Source: Gammaproteobacteria bacterium HGW-Gammaproteobacteria-3 | GTDB taxonomy: Bacteria > Pseudomonadota > Gammaproteobacteria > Methylococcales > Methylomonadaceae | Direction of reading: 5' to 3' | DNA: 48,508 nt | Assembly: GCA_002843155.1 (NCBI GenBank) | Contig: PGZD01000012.1 | Location: forward strand, 1-48,508 | Shown here: positions 34,504 through 46,343 of the stretch, piece by piece | Position numbering within the stretch: the stretch's first letter is position 1 | Layout: each line of letters starts with the position of its first letter | Notes under the pieces: generated by a model | Databases searched by the model: none | The model's input: only the letters and a program-made list of their open reading frames with translations | Told to the model about the DNA's origin: nothing | Position numbers and translations under genes: made by a program

Positions 34504-35775
34504 TTAAAGCCCATTTCTTAATAAAGATATAGCGTCGGTTAAAGACAATGTTTGCTGCGCCCTCTCCTCTCGCAAAGCTTTGATAGACACTTGACCTTGC
34601 GCCACCTCATCTTCACCGAGGATGATGGCATAATCGGCGCCGCTTTTATCGGCTTTTTTGAATTGATTTTTAAAGCTGCCGCCACCGCAATGTACCTGCA
34701 ATTTCAGCGTCGGCAGGGCGTCTCTGATGGTTTCGGCCCAGCGCATGCCCAGTTGCCCCGCTTCATCACCGACGCAAATCATATAGGCATCGATTTTATG
34801 GGTCTTTGCTATGCCGGGCACTGTTTCCACCAGCGCAAGAATCCGCTCCATGCCCATGGCAAAGCCGATGGCGTAATTATCCTTGCCCCCCAATTGCCCG
34901 ATCAAGCTGTCATAACGGCCACCGGCGCAAATGGTGCCTTGTGCGCCCAAGGCGTCGGTCACCCATTCAAAAACGGTTTTGCTGTAATAATCGAGTCCCC
35001 GCACCAGACGCGTATTCAATTGATAGCGAATGCCGACCGCCGTTAAGGTATCGGTCAATGCCTGAAAATGCGCTTTGCTTTCAGCGCCTAAAAACTCGGT
35101 CAGTTCGGGCGCATTGGCAATGAGGCCCTGCATTTGCGGGTTTTTACTGTCGAGAATGCGCAGCGGATTGGTATTTAAACGCCTTAAACTGTCGGCGTCC
35201 AGTTGATCGAGATGGCCGTTGAAATAATCGACCAGATGCCCCCGGTAAACAGTGCGTTCCTCGATTGTGCCCAGCGAATTGAGTTCAAGCACGACCTTGT
35301 CGAATATGCCCAGTTTTCGCCAAAACCGGGCGCTCAATAAAATGAGTTCGGCATCGATGTCAGGGCCTGCCATGCCATAAGCTTCGACGCCCAATTGATA
35401 AAATTGCCGGTAACGGCCTTTTTGCGGACGTTCGTGCCTGAACATCGGACCGTAGTACCACAAACGGTGCACCTGGTTATGAAGCAAGCCATGTTCCAGT
35501 GCAGCCCGAAGGCAACCGGCCGTGCCTTCGGGGCGCAGGGTCAGAGAGTCGCCGTTGCGATCGTCGAAACTGTACATTTCTTTTTCGACGATGTCGGTCA
35601 CTTCACCGATCGAGCGGTGGAATAATTCGGTTTTCTCAACCAGCGGCAACCTGATTTCACTGTAACCGTAAGCGCCCAAAACGTCCCTGAACACCTGCTC
35701 TGCATATTGCCAGAGCGGCGATTGCTCCGGCAGGATGTCATGCATACCCCGGATCGCTTGAATATTATTCGCCAT
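34504..35775 (-). CDS. hisS: Histidyl-tRNA synthetase
   Basis: Class II synthetase of 423 aa that charges tRNA-His. Motif 2 ([17 protein letters not shown]), the histidine motif ([14 protein letters not shown]) and motif 3 ([13 protein letters not shown]) are clear, with an anticodon-binding domain at about 325-423. It overlaps the end of pilW by 11 bp. In many relatives rodZ and ispG lie between pilW and hisS; both are missing here. Confidence 0.97.
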   Translation of the reverse strand: MANNIQAIRGMHDILPEQSPLWQYAEQVFRDVLGAYGYSEIRLPLVEKTELFHRSIGEVTDIVEKEMYSFDDRNGDSLTLRPEGTAGCLRAALEHGLLHNQVHRLWYYGPMFRHERPQKGRYRQFYQLGVEAYGMAGPDIDAELILLSARFWRKLGIFDKVVLELNSLGTIEERTVYRGHLVDYFNGHLDQLDADSLRRLNTNPLRILDSKNPQMQGLIANAPELTEFLGAESKAHFQALTDTLTAVGIRYQLNTRLVRGLDYYSKTVFEWVTDALGAQGTICAGGRYDSLIGQLGGKDNYAIGFAMGMERILALVETVPGIAKTHKIDAYMICVGDEAGQLGMRWAETIRDALPTLKLQVHCGGGSFKNQFKKADKSGADYAIILGEDEVAQGQVSIKALREERAQQTLSLTDAISLLRNGL

Positions 35776-36538
35776 TATTTTTTTGTCGTACTGAATCGAG
35801 CTGTTGTGCTTGTTCTGATAAAGGATAGGTTTCGTGCAATAATTTTTTGTAGTCTTCGGCGGCGGCCTGATTACCCAACGCGCGTTCTGTTTGATAAGCG
35901 TACCACAACGTTTGCGAGGTATGCCGGGCGACGCTCAAATAGCGCCCCAAAAAGCCTTTGGCCGCCCAGTATTCGCCTTTCCGGTAGCTGATGGCCTGCA
36001 TGTCCGATAACGCCGCCGCATAAAAAGGCTGTAACTGCAAGGCCTGCCTGAAATACGCTTCGGCCTTGGCGGTATGCTCCTGCGCCAGTTCGCAGCGTCC
36101 GGCATTGGTCAATGCCAACCATTGCCGGTTATTCAAAGGGGAATCGATGGCCTGCTTCAGGTATTCAAGGCCCGTTTCATAACGGCCTCGATCGCACAAA
36201 AAGCGCCCGTAATTATTGAGCACGCCCAGATCTTCGGATGTGGTATCGAGTGCTTCTTCATAAAGTTTTCGGGCTCGTTCCGGCTGTTTTAATTTCTCAT
36301 AAAGATAAGCCAGAGCATTGGTTATCCGGGCATTTTGAGAATCGAGGCTGTGCGCTTTTTCCAGATGCTCCCTGGCAATGGCCAATTTGTCCATGTCGAT
36401 ATAACGGACACCCAGTTGCAAGTGAGTGTCCGCCGATTCTTCCTGCTTGGTTTTTGTTTTTGAGCTACAGCCCGATAGCGCCAAAAGTACCGCCAACACG
36501 CCTGCCAAGAGCCAGGTAAACTTGCCATTAAGCCGCAT
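35765..36538 (-). CDS. pilW: Type IV pilus biogenesis lipoprotein PilW/PilF
   Basis: TPR lipoprotein of 257 aa needed for secretin (PilQ) assembly and pilus stability. The lipobox LSGC follows a signal segment ([12 protein letters not shown]). Several TPR units follow, such as [20 protein letters not shown] and [20 protein letters not shown]. It overlaps rlmN by 11 bp and hisS by 11 bp, so the three are coupled. Confidence 0.93.
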   Translation of the reverse strand: MRLNGKFTWLLAGVLAVLLALSGCSSKTKTKQEESADTHLQLGVRYIDMDKLAIAREHLEKAHSLDSQNARITNALAYLYEKLKQPERARKLYEEALDTTSEDLGVLNNYGRFLCDRGRYETGLEYLKQAIDSPLNNRQWLALTNAGRCELAQEHTAKAEAYFRQALQLQPFYAAALSDMQAISYRKGEYWAAKGFLGRYLSVARHTSQTLWYAYQTERALGNQAAAEDYKKLLHETYPLSEQAQQLDSVRQKNNGE

Positions 36539-37640
36539 GCCCCACCTCCACTTTTTGCAATTTTAAATGTCTGCGGCTTTTATCCGCCACCTGGCCGACC
36601 AATTGGCCGCAAGCTGCGTCAATATCTTCACCCCGGGTTTTCCGGATGGTCGTCACCAGGTCGGCATTTTGCAGCACGGTTCGAAAATGGTCGATAACCT
36701 CGGAGCTGGAGCATTGATAGGATGAATTCGGAAACGGGTTGAACGGAATCAGGTTTATTTTACAAGGCACGGTTTTTAACAATTTGACCAGACCTTTGGC
36801 ATCCTGAACCGAATCATTGATGCCTGCCAGCATGACATATTCAAAAGTGATGCGGCGGCGAGGCGCGATTTTTACATTGTCCCGGCACGCCTCCAGCAAT
36901 TCTTTGAGCGGGTATTTTTTATTGATCGGCACCAGTATATCCCGAAGCGCATCGGTAACGGCATGAAGCGATACCGCCAGACTGACATCGCAGACCTGGG
37001 TCAAGCGATACATGGCGGGCACTACGCCGGATGTGCTGATGGTTACGCGGCGCTTGGACAAACCGTAGGCAAAATCATCCAGCATCAGGTTCACCGATGT
37101 CACGACGTTATCAAAGTTAAGCAGCGGCTCGCCCATACCCATCATGACGACGTTGGTTATTTTTTGCCCTTGACCCAGACGTTTTTGCGCAAAATACAAT
37201 TGCCCGACGATTTCAGCAGCGTTCAGGTTACGGTTAAAACCTTGTTGTGCGGTTGAACAAAAAGTACAGGCCAGCGCGCAACCGACTTGAGAAGAAACGC
37301 ATAAAGTACCGCGTCCCTCCTCGGGAATGAATACAGTCTCGATTCGATTACCGCAATCGGTTTGCAAGGCCCATTTGCAGGTGCCGTCGGCGGCCACTTG
37401 CTCGACCACGCACGCAGGCGTCGCCAAGGTGCAATTTTCTTTCAAATAGCCGCGCAGGGATTTACTTAAATTGGTCATCAGATCAAAGTCTTCGACATTT
37501 TCCTGATACAACCATTTAAGCAGTTGGGTCGCCCTAAAAGGCTGCTCGCCGATTTCGGCAAAAAAGGCCGCCAGACCTTTTCTGTCGAAACCCAGCAAGT
37601 TTATTTTTTGCTTGTCAACGGGTACGGACACAAATTTCAT
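36528..37640 (-). CDS. rlmN: 23S rRNA/tRNA adenine-C2 methyltransferase RlmN
   Basis: Radical SAM enzyme that methylates A2503 of 23S rRNA and A37 of some tRNAs. It is 370 aa from the ATG at 37640 ([23 protein letters not shown]), overlapping the end of ndk by 26 bp; a GTG at 37631 is possible. The longer frame to 37727 lies deep inside ndk. [11 protein letters not shown] holds the CxxxCxxC cluster ligands. [10 protein letters not shown] is the GEP motif. DAACGQL near the C-terminus carries the methyl-carrying Cys. Confidence 0.94.
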   Translation of the reverse strand: MKFVSVPVDKQKINLLGFDRKGLAAFFAEIGEQPFRATQLLKWLYQENVEDFDLMTNLSKSLRGYLKENCTLATPACVVEQVAADGTCKWALQTDCGNRIETVFIPEEGRGTLCVSSQVGCALACTFCSTAQQGFNRNLNAAEIVGQLYFAQKRLGQGQKITNVVMMGMGEPLLNFDNVVTSVNLMLDDFAYGLSKRRVTISTSGVVPAMYRLTQVCDVSLAVSLHAVTDALRDILVPINKKYPLKELLEACRDNVKIAPRRRITFEYVMLAGINDSVQDAKGLVKLLKTVPCKINLIPFNPFPNSSYQCSSSEVIDHFRTVLQNADLVTTIRKTRGEDIDAACGQLVGQVADKSRRHLKLQKVEVGHAA

Positions 37641-38046
37641 CGTTTGAAAAAAAGAAGGCAATTTCTTCTTTGGCCGTTTCCGCAGCATCTGAACCATGAA
37701 CGGCGTTTTCATCGATACTGTCTGCAAAGTCGGCGCGGATAGTGCCGGGGGCGGCGTCTTTGGGATTGGTCGCCCCCATCAGTTCGCGGTTTTTGGCAAC
37801 GGCATTGTCGCCTTCCAGAACCTGCACGACCACGGGGCCTGAAATCATAAACGCGACCAAATCATTGAAAAAAGGCCGCTCTTTATGTACTGCGTAAAAA
37901 CCTTCCGCTTGTTCGCGCGTCAAGTGCAGCATTTTGGAGGCAATGATTTTCAGACCGTTTTTTTCGAAACGGCTGTAAATTTCACCGATGACATTTTTAG
38001 CGACGGCATCCGGCTTAACGATTGAAAAAGTACGCTCTAGGGCCAT
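37615..38046 (-). CDS. ndk: Nucleoside diphosphate kinase
   Basis: 143-aa enzyme that equilibrates nucleoside di- and triphosphates. NAVHGSDA carries the phosphorylated His. The N-terminal [12 protein letters not shown] and the C-terminal [12 protein letters not shown] are typical, and the length equals E. coli Ndk. It heads the ndk-rlmN-pilW-hisS-yfgM-bamB-der row. Confidence 0.97.
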   Translation of the reverse strand: MALERTFSIVKPDAVAKNVIGEIYSRFEKNGLKIIASKMLHLTREQAEGFYAVHKERPFFNDLVAFMISGPVVVQVLEGDNAVAKNRELMGATNPKDAAPGTIRADFADSIDENAVHGSDAAETAKEEIAFFFSNDEICVRTR

Positions 38047-38082
38047 TTTTGTTTAAACTCCGGTTTATGTGGAAAATTTTTC

Positions 38083-38088
38083 ATTATA
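38083..38088 (-). promoter_or_regulatory. Probable -10 element of the ndk operon
   Basis: Perfect TATAAT on the minus strand about 37 bp before the ndk start, preceded by a C/G-rich CGGC. The -35 region is poor, so this is a candidate only. Confidence 0.4.
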
Positions 38089-38453
38089 GCCGATCAGTCC
38101 GTGTTTTTAGAAGCCATTCGATCATTTATGCCTTATTTAATCCAGTTTCGGCACCTCGGCGACGCCATGAGCTTGCGCCTGAATTTGAAGTATAAAACAC
38201 AGGATGGAAAAGCTTAAGAACAGGCATAAATTAATTTACGCAATTACCATGAAGAACATGAAAGGCATGAAGAACATGAAGTCTTCATGTCCTTCATGTT
38301 CTTCATGGTTTAAAAATAAAACCTGCTCAAGTTTTTTTCTGCACTTTCCTTAAGCGCTCCACCTTTTGCCGGATTTATCCAGCCTACGTCTGAAGACGAG
38401 GATATTGACCCAGGCCAACCGGAAAACGCGCAACACGGAATAGCCGAGGCTGA
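38089..38453. other. Intergenic region between secF and ndk
   Basis: About 365 bp. The main feature is the CATGAA inverted repeat at 38247-38308. TTATCCAGCCTAC near 38376 is a fragment of the family A repeat. No terminator for secF was recognised. Confidence 0.4.
38247..38308. repeat. Long inverted repeat built from CATGAAGAA units
   Basis: The 26-bp arms 38247-38272 and 38283-38308 match at 24 positions with a 10-nt loop. Each arm is itself made of repeated CATGAAGAA/CATGAAGG-type units. The transcript could fold into a stem of about 26 bp. No open frame is involved. Confidence 0.75.
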
Positions 38454-39380
38454 TTAAGGCATATTGTCGATATCCCCGCCTTCTTTTACCGGCACCATCA
38501 AGTCTTCCTGGGATACGCCCAGCGCCAGGGTAATCGAACTGGCGACATAAATGGACGAATAAGTGCCGATTAAAATACCCACCAGCAAAGCCAGGGAGAA
38601 GTTATGAATAATCTCACCGCCCAATGCCGCCAGCGCAATCAATACCAGAATCGTGGTGAATGAGGTCATCAACGTCCGGCTCAGGGTTTCATTCAATGAA
38701 ATATTCATGATTTCTTCTGCGGCGCCATGCCTGAGTTTTCTGAAATTCTCACGGATGCGGTCAAACACCACGATGGTATCGTTGATGGAATAACCGATGA
38801 CGGCCATGACTGCCGCCAGTACGGTCAAATCAAATTCGAGCCGAAATAGCGAGAAAAAACCCAGGGTAATGAGAGTGTCGTGTATCAATGCGGTCACCGC
38901 ACCCAGCGAGAATTTATATTCAAAACGCCAGGCCACATAAATCAATATGCCGAACACCGCATACAACAGCGCCAGGCCGCCGTCTTCAGCCAGCTCATCG
39001 CCCACTTGCGGGCCGACAAATTCAACGCGCCGCAAATCAGCGGGTTCGGCAGTTTTTTTATTGATCGCCGCCAGCACCTTGTCACTCAATTCGGCGCTGC
39101 TGACGCTTTCGTGCGGTTTCAGGCGAATCAGCACATCCCGGGTGGTGCCAAAATGCTGCACGGTCGCATCATCAAAGCCCGCCTCAGTCAAGGCACTGCG
39201 CAGCTCCGCCAATTCCACGGACTGTTTGTAACCGACTTCAACCAGCGTACCGCCGGTGAAATCGATGCCCATCACCAATCCCTGCGTCGCCAGCGACACG
39301 ATTGACGCGACCATCAACACCGTGGAAAAAACAAAGGCCAGCTTGCGCTTACCTAAAAAATCTATCGTTTGTTGCAACAT
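38454..39380 (-). CDS. secF: Protein translocase subunit SecF
   Basis: Membrane protein of 308 aa with six predicted helices and one periplasmic domain; with SecD it uses the proton gradient to finish protein export. GIDFTGGTLVEVGY and the VIGYSINDTIVVFDRIREN block are diagnostic. It lies 32 bp after secD in tgt-yajC-secD-secF. Confidence 0.96.
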   Translation of the reverse strand: MLQQTIDFLGKRKLAFVFSTVLMVASIVSLATQGLVMGIDFTGGTLVEVGYKQSVELAELRSALTEAGFDDATVQHFGTTRDVLIRLKPHESVSSAELSDKVLAAINKKTAEPADLRRVEFVGPQVGDELAEDGGLALLYAVFGILIYVAWRFEYKFSLGAVTALIHDTLITLGFFSLFRLEFDLTVLAAVMAVIGYSINDTIVVFDRIRENFRKLRHGAAEEIMNISLNETLSRTLMTSFTTILVLIALAALGGEIIHNFSLALLVGILIGTYSSIYVASSITLALGVSQEDLMVPVKEGGDIDNMP

Positions 39381-39412
39381 GTTTTCAGCTCCTTGTTAGC
39401 GCTTCAAGCCAA

Positions 39413-41260
39413 TTAAATGGACAGTTTTTCGACCCGGCGGTTACCGTAGATCCAATTGACCAGCATCCGCGTACCCAAAACCGCCGTGAACATCGACGAC
39501 AAAATACCGATGGACAAGGTCACCGCAAAGCCTTTGATAGGGCCGGTGCCGAATCCGAACAACACCAGCGCAACCAGCAAGGTGGTGATATTGGAATCGA
39601 AAATGGTGCCGAAGGCTTTTTCATAGCCGCTGAAAATACTCGATTGCGGCGTATTGCCGAGTTTTATTTCCTCGCGTATGCGCTCGAATATCAGCACATT
39701 GGCATCCACCGCCATGCCGATGGTCAACACGATGCCGGCAATGCCCGGCAGGGTCAATGTCGCTTGCAGCATCGACAAAATCGCGACGATCACCACCAGA
39801 TTGAAGCCCAGCGCCAGATTGGCGACCAAACCAAACACCCGGTAATACGCTGTCATAAACACCAGCACCAGAACAAAGCCGACCATCACCGAATTCATGC
39901 CCTGATCGATGTTATCCTGCCCGAGGCTCGGCCCGACGGTGCGTTCTTCGACGATATCGACCGGTGCGGCCAGGGCGCCTGCACGGAGCAACAAGGCCAG
40001 ATTACGCGCTTCCTGCGGGCTGTCGAGTCCCGTGGTCTGAAAACGTTTGCTGAAGGCGCCCCGAATGGTGGCGACACTGATGACTTTTTCCACTTTTTCC
40101 TTGACCCGGACTTTTTCGCCATTGACATCACGGGTTTTGACTTTGTATTCAATGAATACCACCGCCATGGGCCTGCCGATATTGTCCCTGGACACTTTGC
40201 CCATTTTCTTGGCGCCAATGCCGTTCAAGGTAATAAAAACAGCCGCCGAACCATTTTCATCGAGTCCGGACGAGGCATCGACAATCTGATCGCCGGTCAC
40301 AATGATGCGTCTATCCAACAGAATGGGAGCACCGTTTTTTTCATAATACAACCGGCTGCCTATCGGGACATGGCCGTCCACCGCCTGTTGCACATCGTGC
40401 TCGGTATCGACCAGCCGGTATTCCAGTGTTGCGGTTGTACCGAGAATGTCCTTGGCGCGGGCCGTGTCCTGTATACCCGGCAATTGCACCACGATACGAT
40501 TGTCACCCTGTTGCTGAATCACCGGCTCCGCCACGCCCAGCTCATTGACCCGGTTACGTAGCGTGGTCATATTCTGCGCCAGGGCGAATTTCCTGACTTC
40601 CCGCTGCTCGGTCTCGGAAACTTGCAGCCAAAGCTGATCCGGCAGCTCGGATGGCTCGACATCCAGCGTTGAAAAATCGTTGCCCACCAAAACAAGGGCG
40701 GCTTCCTTGTCTTGAGGCGATTTTAATTTAACTTTTATCACGCCCCCTTCTTTGGCAACAGCGCGGTAACGAATTTTCGCATCCCGCAAAGCTGAACGGA
40801 CGTCATTAGTGTAGCGCTCTTCGGCCTGTTTGACGGCGGCATCCATATCGACTTCCAGAAGAAAATGCACACCGCCGCGCAAATCCAGCCCCAGATACAT
40901 GGGACTTGCACCCAAAGCCTGCAACCAGGCCGGTGTCGCGGGCGCCAGATTCAATGCGACCGTCGTGTTGGAGCCGATTTTATCTCTGAGCAAATCCGCC
41001 GCTTTCAGTTGATCAGCGGTATTATTGAAGCGAACCAGAATCTGGCCGTTATTGAACTCTAGTGCTTTAGGTGTCAATCCGGCTTGTTTGATTTGCTCGG
41101 CTATGGTTTGAACCTGAGTTTGCTCCAATGGCGCAAGGCCTGACGAAGACAGTTGCACGGACGGGTCGTCACCGAACAGATTGGGCAAGGCAAAAATAAA
41201 GCCGATGATCAGTACAATCACTATTAGCAGGTTTTTCCAAAAAGGGAAATGGTTTTGCAT
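39413..41260 (-). CDS. secD: Protein translocase subunit SecD
   Basis: 615-aa RND-type membrane protein of the Sec holotranslocon. An N-terminal helix (LLIVIVLIIGFIFALP), LGLDLRGGVHFLLEVD, a large periplasmic region, and five C-terminal helices with GMAVDANVLIFERIREE are all typical. The 419-aa antisense frame inside it (39302-40561) is a shadow. Confidence 0.97.
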   Translation of the reverse strand: MQNHFPFWKNLLIVIVLIIGFIFALPNLFGDDPSVQLSSSGLAPLEQTQVQTIAEQIKQAGLTPKALEFNNGQILVRFNNTADQLKAADLLRDKIGSNTTVALNLAPATPAWLQALGASPMYLGLDLRGGVHFLLEVDMDAAVKQAEERYTNDVRSALRDAKIRYRAVAKEGGVIKVKLKSPQDKEAALVLVGNDFSTLDVEPSELPDQLWLQVSETEQREVRKFALAQNMTTLRNRVNELGVAEPVIQQQGDNRIVVQLPGIQDTARAKDILGTTATLEYRLVDTEHDVQQAVDGHVPIGSRLYYEKNGAPILLDRRIIVTGDQIVDASSGLDENGSAAVFITLNGIGAKKMGKVSRDNIGRPMAVVFIEYKVKTRDVNGEKVRVKEKVEKVISVATIRGAFSKRFQTTGLDSPQEARNLALLLRAGALAAPVDIVEERTVGPSLGQDNIDQGMNSVMVGFVLVLVFMTAYYRVFGLVANLALGFNLVVIVAILSMLQATLTLPGIAGIVLTIGMAVDANVLIFERIREEIKLGNTPQSSIFSGYEKAFGTIFDSNITTLLVALVLFGFGTGPIKGFAVTLSIGILSSMFTAVLGTRMLVNWIYGNRRVEKLSI

Positions 41261-41330
41261 TTTTTTATTCCAACATTAAAAGCGCACTCCGCCGCAGATG
41301 CGTAAAAGTCGCGCCGGCGGCAGGCGGGGT

Positions 41331-41678
41331 TTAGACCTTAGGTTTTTTGGCAATCGCTTTATAGGTGCCTTTAGGCATTAAATTGGCGATGGCGTGGCGT
41401 TGTACCTGAAGAAAAGTATTCTCGCCCACTTCGAGTTTGACGAAATTTTCATCCAGATCGGCGATTTTGCCCAGCACGCCGCCTGTGGTGACTACTTCAA
41501 CGCCTTTAGTCAATGACGCCACCATCTGTTTTTGTTCTTTCGCGCGTTTGGATTGCGGACGCAAGAACAGAAAGTAAAAAAATACCAGAATCCCCAACGG
41601 AAACAGCATACCCTCTATACCCGGCTGTTGCGCTGCCGGAGCCGCCTGAGCAAAGGCATCGGAAATAAAGAAACTCAT
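41331..41678 (-). CDS. yajC: Preprotein translocase accessory protein YajC
   Basis: 115-aa single-helix membrane protein associated with SecDF. The start at 41678 (MSFFISDAFAQ) has GAGG 7 bases upstream; the ATG two codons earlier overlaps that site. LFPLGILVFFYFLFLRPQSKR is the membrane helix and basic stop. It lies between tgt and secD as usual. Confidence 0.95.
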   Translation of the reverse strand: MSFFISDAFAQAAPAAQQPGIEGMLFPLGILVFFYFLFLRPQSKRAKEQKQMVASLTKGVEVVTTGGVLGKIADLDENFVKLEVGENTFLQVQRHAIANLMPKGTYKAIAKKPKV

Positions 41679-41720
41679 GATCATCCTCGGTTGTAGTTGT
41701 TATCAATAAAAAGCCCGTTA

Positions 41721-43203
<1,483 letters not shown>

Positions 43204-43205
<2 letters not shown>

Positions 43206-43286
43206 ATACTTCGCGCGGCCACATTTGCGTTAAATTAACGCGTTATTTTGTCATAAAATCCGCAAACATGATCGCGCAAAGTATAT
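43204..43286. mobile_element. 83-bp element with 26-bp imperfect terminal inverted repeats (MITE-like or hairpin)
   Basis: The left arm 43204-43229 (ATATACTTCGCGCGGCCACA...) and right arm 43261-43286 are inverted repeats with 21 of 26 positions matching. Between them GCGTTAAATTAACGC (43228-43242) is a perfect small palindrome. It lies exactly at the 5' end of the hicB remnant. No target-site duplication was confirmed. A small non-autonomous element, an RNA hairpin or an operator array are all possible. Confidence 0.5.
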
Positions 43287-43290
43287 ATTT

Positions 43291-45294
43291 TTACGACAAG
43301 AGACCTTTAAGCTGCGCCAGATTGGCTTTGCCACGGGCTTTGATGACATCCGGCTCCAGTTGTTTTTTATTGGCCCATTCCAGATCCTCGGCCGGCAGTT
43401 CATTTAAAAACCGGCTGGGCTCGCATTCGCTGATCTCGCCATAGCGTTTGCGGTGCGTGCAGTAACTGAAGGTGCAGCTACGCTGGGCGCGGGTGATGCC
43501 GACATAAGCCAGTCTTCGTTCTTCTTCGATATTATCGGTATCGATACTGTTCTGGTGCGGCAACAGATTTTCTTCCATGCCGATCAAAAACACATGCGGA
43601 AACTCCAGCCCTTTAGCCGCATGCAACGTCATCAAACTGACCTGATCACCGGCTTCCTGCTCCTGATTGCGCTCCATGATGTCCATCAGCATGACTTTGG
43701 CGACCATTTTTGACAAGGATTTATCGGTTTCCCGGGCATTGTCGGCCATGCGCTTGAGCCAATCGATCAATGCCTGGACGTTCTCCATTTTACGCTGGGC
43801 CGCTTGCGGTGATTTACTGTTTTCCCGAAGCCATTGCTCATAGCCGAGGGTCTCGATAATCTCCTCGATTACGGTAAAAGTATCCTCGCGCTCGATGCGC
43901 TCCGCCGTCTTGCGCGTCCATTGGTTGAATTTATCGAGCCGGTGCCGGGCTTTTTCAGACAGCCTTTGCGCCAGACCCAATTCCGAGCTGGCGGCAAACA
44001 GACTGATATGGCGCTCATTAGCATACGCACCCAATTTTTCCAGGGTGGTCGGGCCAATTTCGCGCCGGGGCGTGTTGATGATACGCAAAAACGCGGCATC
44101 GTCATCCTGATTCACGAACAGGCGTAAATAAGCCAATAGGTCCTTGATTTCCGCGTAAGCAAAAAACGAAGTGCCGCCACTGATAAAATAGGGCACATTG
44201 TTTTCGCGCAAGGCGTGCTCAAACAGCCGGGATTGATGATTACCCCGGTATAAAATGGCATAATCCTTATAATTGCCGCCGGTTTTGAATTTATGATGAA
44301 CGATTTCGGCGACGATTTGCTTAGCTTCGAGCGTTTCATCCCGGTGGCTCAACACCCGCAGCGGATCGCCGAAACCCAACTCACTCCATAGCTTTTTTTC
44401 AAACGCATGGGGGTTGTTGGCAATCAATTGATTGGCGACTTTTAAAATACGTCCGGCGGAACGGTAGTTCTGTTCCAGTTTGATCACTTTCAGGCGGGCA
44501 TAGTCTTTTTGCAATTGCGCCAGATTTTCCGGCTTGGCGCCGCGCCAGGCATAAATGGACTGGTCGTCGTCGCCGACCACGGTAAAGCGCCCCAGGTTGC
44601 CGGCCAGCATCCGCACCAGTTGATATTGGGTGGCATTGGTATCCTGGTATTCATCGATCAAAAGATAGCGAATCTTGTTTTGCCATTTTTCCAAAACGGC
44701 TTCGTGTTGCTGAAACAATAACACCGGCAACAGAATCAGGTCGTCAAAATCGACCGCGTTATAGGCTTTCAGGCTGCGGTTATAGTCAGTATAGAGCACG
44801 GCTGCCGGATGCTGCTCCGCACCGACGAAAGACAGCGCCTGCCGGGGCGTAACGAAGGCATTTTTCCACTGGCCGATTTGCCAGGCATAGTGATCCACTT
44901 TATCGATGTCGCAATCCTTGCTGCCGTGGCTGATCAGGTTTTTCAACAAGGCCTGTTTGTCCTGCTCGTCGAATAAGGTCAAGGCGGCCTTATAATCCAG
45001 GGCTTTGTGTTCTTTACGCAAAATATCCAAACCCAGAGAATGGAAAGTGGACACGGTCAGGCCGCGTATTTGCTTATCGTCCAATAATTTGGACACCCGC
45101 GTTTTCATCTCGCGCGCGGCTTTGTTGGTAAAAGTGAGCGCCGCGATGTTCCGGGCGAGCGTGCCCTGTTTGACCAGATAGGCAATTTTTTCGGTAATGA
45201 CGCGGGTCTTGCCGCTGCCGGCCCCGGCCAACACCAACAAGGGCTGGTCGAGGGTTGTGACCGCCGCTTGTTGCTGGGCGTTTAATCGAGTCAT
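43291..45294 (-). CDS. rep: ATP-dependent DNA helicase Rep
   Basis: Superfamily 1A 3'-5' helicase of 667 aa that helps replication forks pass bound proteins. GAGSGKT (24-30) is Walker A, LLIDEYQDTNATQY Walker B, GDDDQSIYAWRGA motif III, and LMTLHAAKGLEFPHVFLIGM and YVGITRAQ motifs V-VI. Close matches such as KVIKLEQNYRS.GRILK and ISGGTSFF favour Rep over UvrD. It lies between the epimerase gene and the hicB remnant. Confidence 0.95.
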   Translation of the reverse strand: MTRLNAQQQAAVTTLDQPLLVLAGAGSGKTRVITEKIAYLVKQGTLARNIAALTFTNKAAREMKTRVSKLLDDKQIRGLTVSTFHSLGLDILRKEHKALDYKAALTLFDEQDKQALLKNLISHGSKDCDIDKVDHYAWQIGQWKNAFVTPRQALSFVGAEQHPAAVLYTDYNRSLKAYNAVDFDDLILLPVLLFQQHEAVLEKWQNKIRYLLIDEYQDTNATQYQLVRMLAGNLGRFTVVGDDDQSIYAWRGAKPENLAQLQKDYARLKVIKLEQNYRSAGRILKVANQLIANNPHAFEKKLWSELGFGDPLRVLSHRDETLEAKQIVAEIVHHKFKTGGNYKDYAILYRGNHQSRLFEHALRENNVPYFISGGTSFFAYAEIKDLLAYLRLFVNQDDDAAFLRIINTPRREIGPTTLEKLGAYANERHISLFAASSELGLAQRLSEKARHRLDKFNQWTRKTAERIEREDTFTVIEEIIETLGYEQWLRENSKSPQAAQRKMENVQALIDWLKRMADNARETDKSLSKMVAKVMLMDIMERNQEQEAGDQVSLMTLHAAKGLEFPHVFLIGMEENLLPHQNSIDTDNIEEERRLAYVGITRAQRSCTFSYCTHRKRYGEISECEPSRFLNELPAEDLEWANKKQLEPDVIKARGKANLAQLKGLLS

Positions 45295-45378
45295 ACGGAA
45301 TTAAAGGAAGTTGAATGATTGGCGTGGCGTGCTTGGCTGAATAACAGAAATTTTTTACGTTCTCGTGGGACACGCCGT

Positions 45379-46290
45379 TCAGCGCACGACAGGCTCTGAC
45401 AGTATTTGCGTCAATGCCGGTTTAAGCTCAGGGTAGGCAAAAGTAAAGCCTTGCTCTATCAAACGCTGCGGCACAACGCGTTGACTGCCCAATACCAGTT
45501 CGGACATCTCTCCCAGCGCCCATTTCAATACCCGGGCGGGCACCGGCAGCATGGCCGGACGTTTTAGACAAGCAGCCAGTGTTTGCGTAAACTCGGCATT
45601 GGTCACCGGCGCCGGAGCTGTCGCATTATAAGCGCCGCGCATACTGTTATCGGCTATCATGACGTGCGCGATAGCAAGCCAGTCTTGCCGGTGTATCCAT
45701 GACATCCACTGCCTGCCTTGCCCCAGGCGTCCACCCAGCCCCAAACGAAACGGCAACAGCATATTTTGCAAAATACCGCCGCCCTGCCCCAGCACCAGAC
45801 CGGTTCTGATCAGACAGACTCTGATACCGTATTGCTCGGCTTGCAGAGCGCTGTTTTCCCAATCCCGGCACAAGCGGTGCGCAAAATCATCCCGAGCAAT
45901 GGCCTGTTCGGTCAGCACGGCATCCCCCTGATCGCCATAAAAGCCAATGGCCGAACCACTGATTAACAGGCTGGGTTTAATTGTCATCAGCGCCAGGCTT
46001 TTAACCAGCATATCGGTCAATCCGATGCGGCTGTCCAACAGAACCTGTTTGCGGGACGGTGTCCAGCACGCGGCAAAAATAGGTGCTCCGGCAAGATTTA
46101 TGACGACATCATAATGGTCCGCTGCGGACAATTGCTCGAAGCCACTCAAGGTTTTAACCGTATCGCCAAAAATCCCGGCGGCTTTTGCAGGACTTCGAGT
46201 CAACACCGTGACCTGATGTGCTTGGGCCACTAAACTTCGTGTCAGAGCGCTACCAATAAAACCGGTGCCGCCTGTTATAAGAATTTTCAT
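45379..46290 (-). CDS. yfcH: NAD(P)-dependent epimerase-like protein, YfcH/TIGR01777 type
   Basis: Short-chain dehydrogenase-like protein of 303 aa, function in the cell not established for the family. The start at 46290 gives MKILITGGTGFIGSALTRSL, the Rossmann motif, with AAGGGTG upstream; the longer frame adds 13 residues. ISGSAIGFYGDQGD and the C-terminal domain (VPARVLKWALGEMSELVLGSQRVVP) are typical of this group. It lies about 55 bp after djlA. Confidence 0.9.
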   Translation of the reverse strand: MKILITGGTGFIGSALTRSLVAQAHQVTVLTRSPAKAAGIFGDTVKTLSGFEQLSAADHYDVVINLAGAPIFAACWTPSRKQVLLDSRIGLTDMLVKSLALMTIKPSLLISGSAIGFYGDQGDAVLTEQAIARDDFAHRLCRDWENSALQAEQYGIRVCLIRTGLVLGQGGGILQNMLLPFRLGLGGRLGQGRQWMSWIHRQDWLAIAHVMIADNSMRGAYNATAPAPVTNAEFTQTLAACLKRPAMLPVPARVLKWALGEMSELVLGSQRVVPQRLIEQGFTFAYPELKPALTQILSEPVVR

Positions 46291-46343
46291 GAGTACACCC
46301 TTGGGAATAAATGTGACGGGTAAAAACAACCCTTATCTGCTGT

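Noticed and set aside
39302-40561. 419-aa plus-strand ORF opposite secD
   Set aside because: secD is unmistakable here; the antisense protein is rich in His, Gln and Arg as expected from reversed codons.
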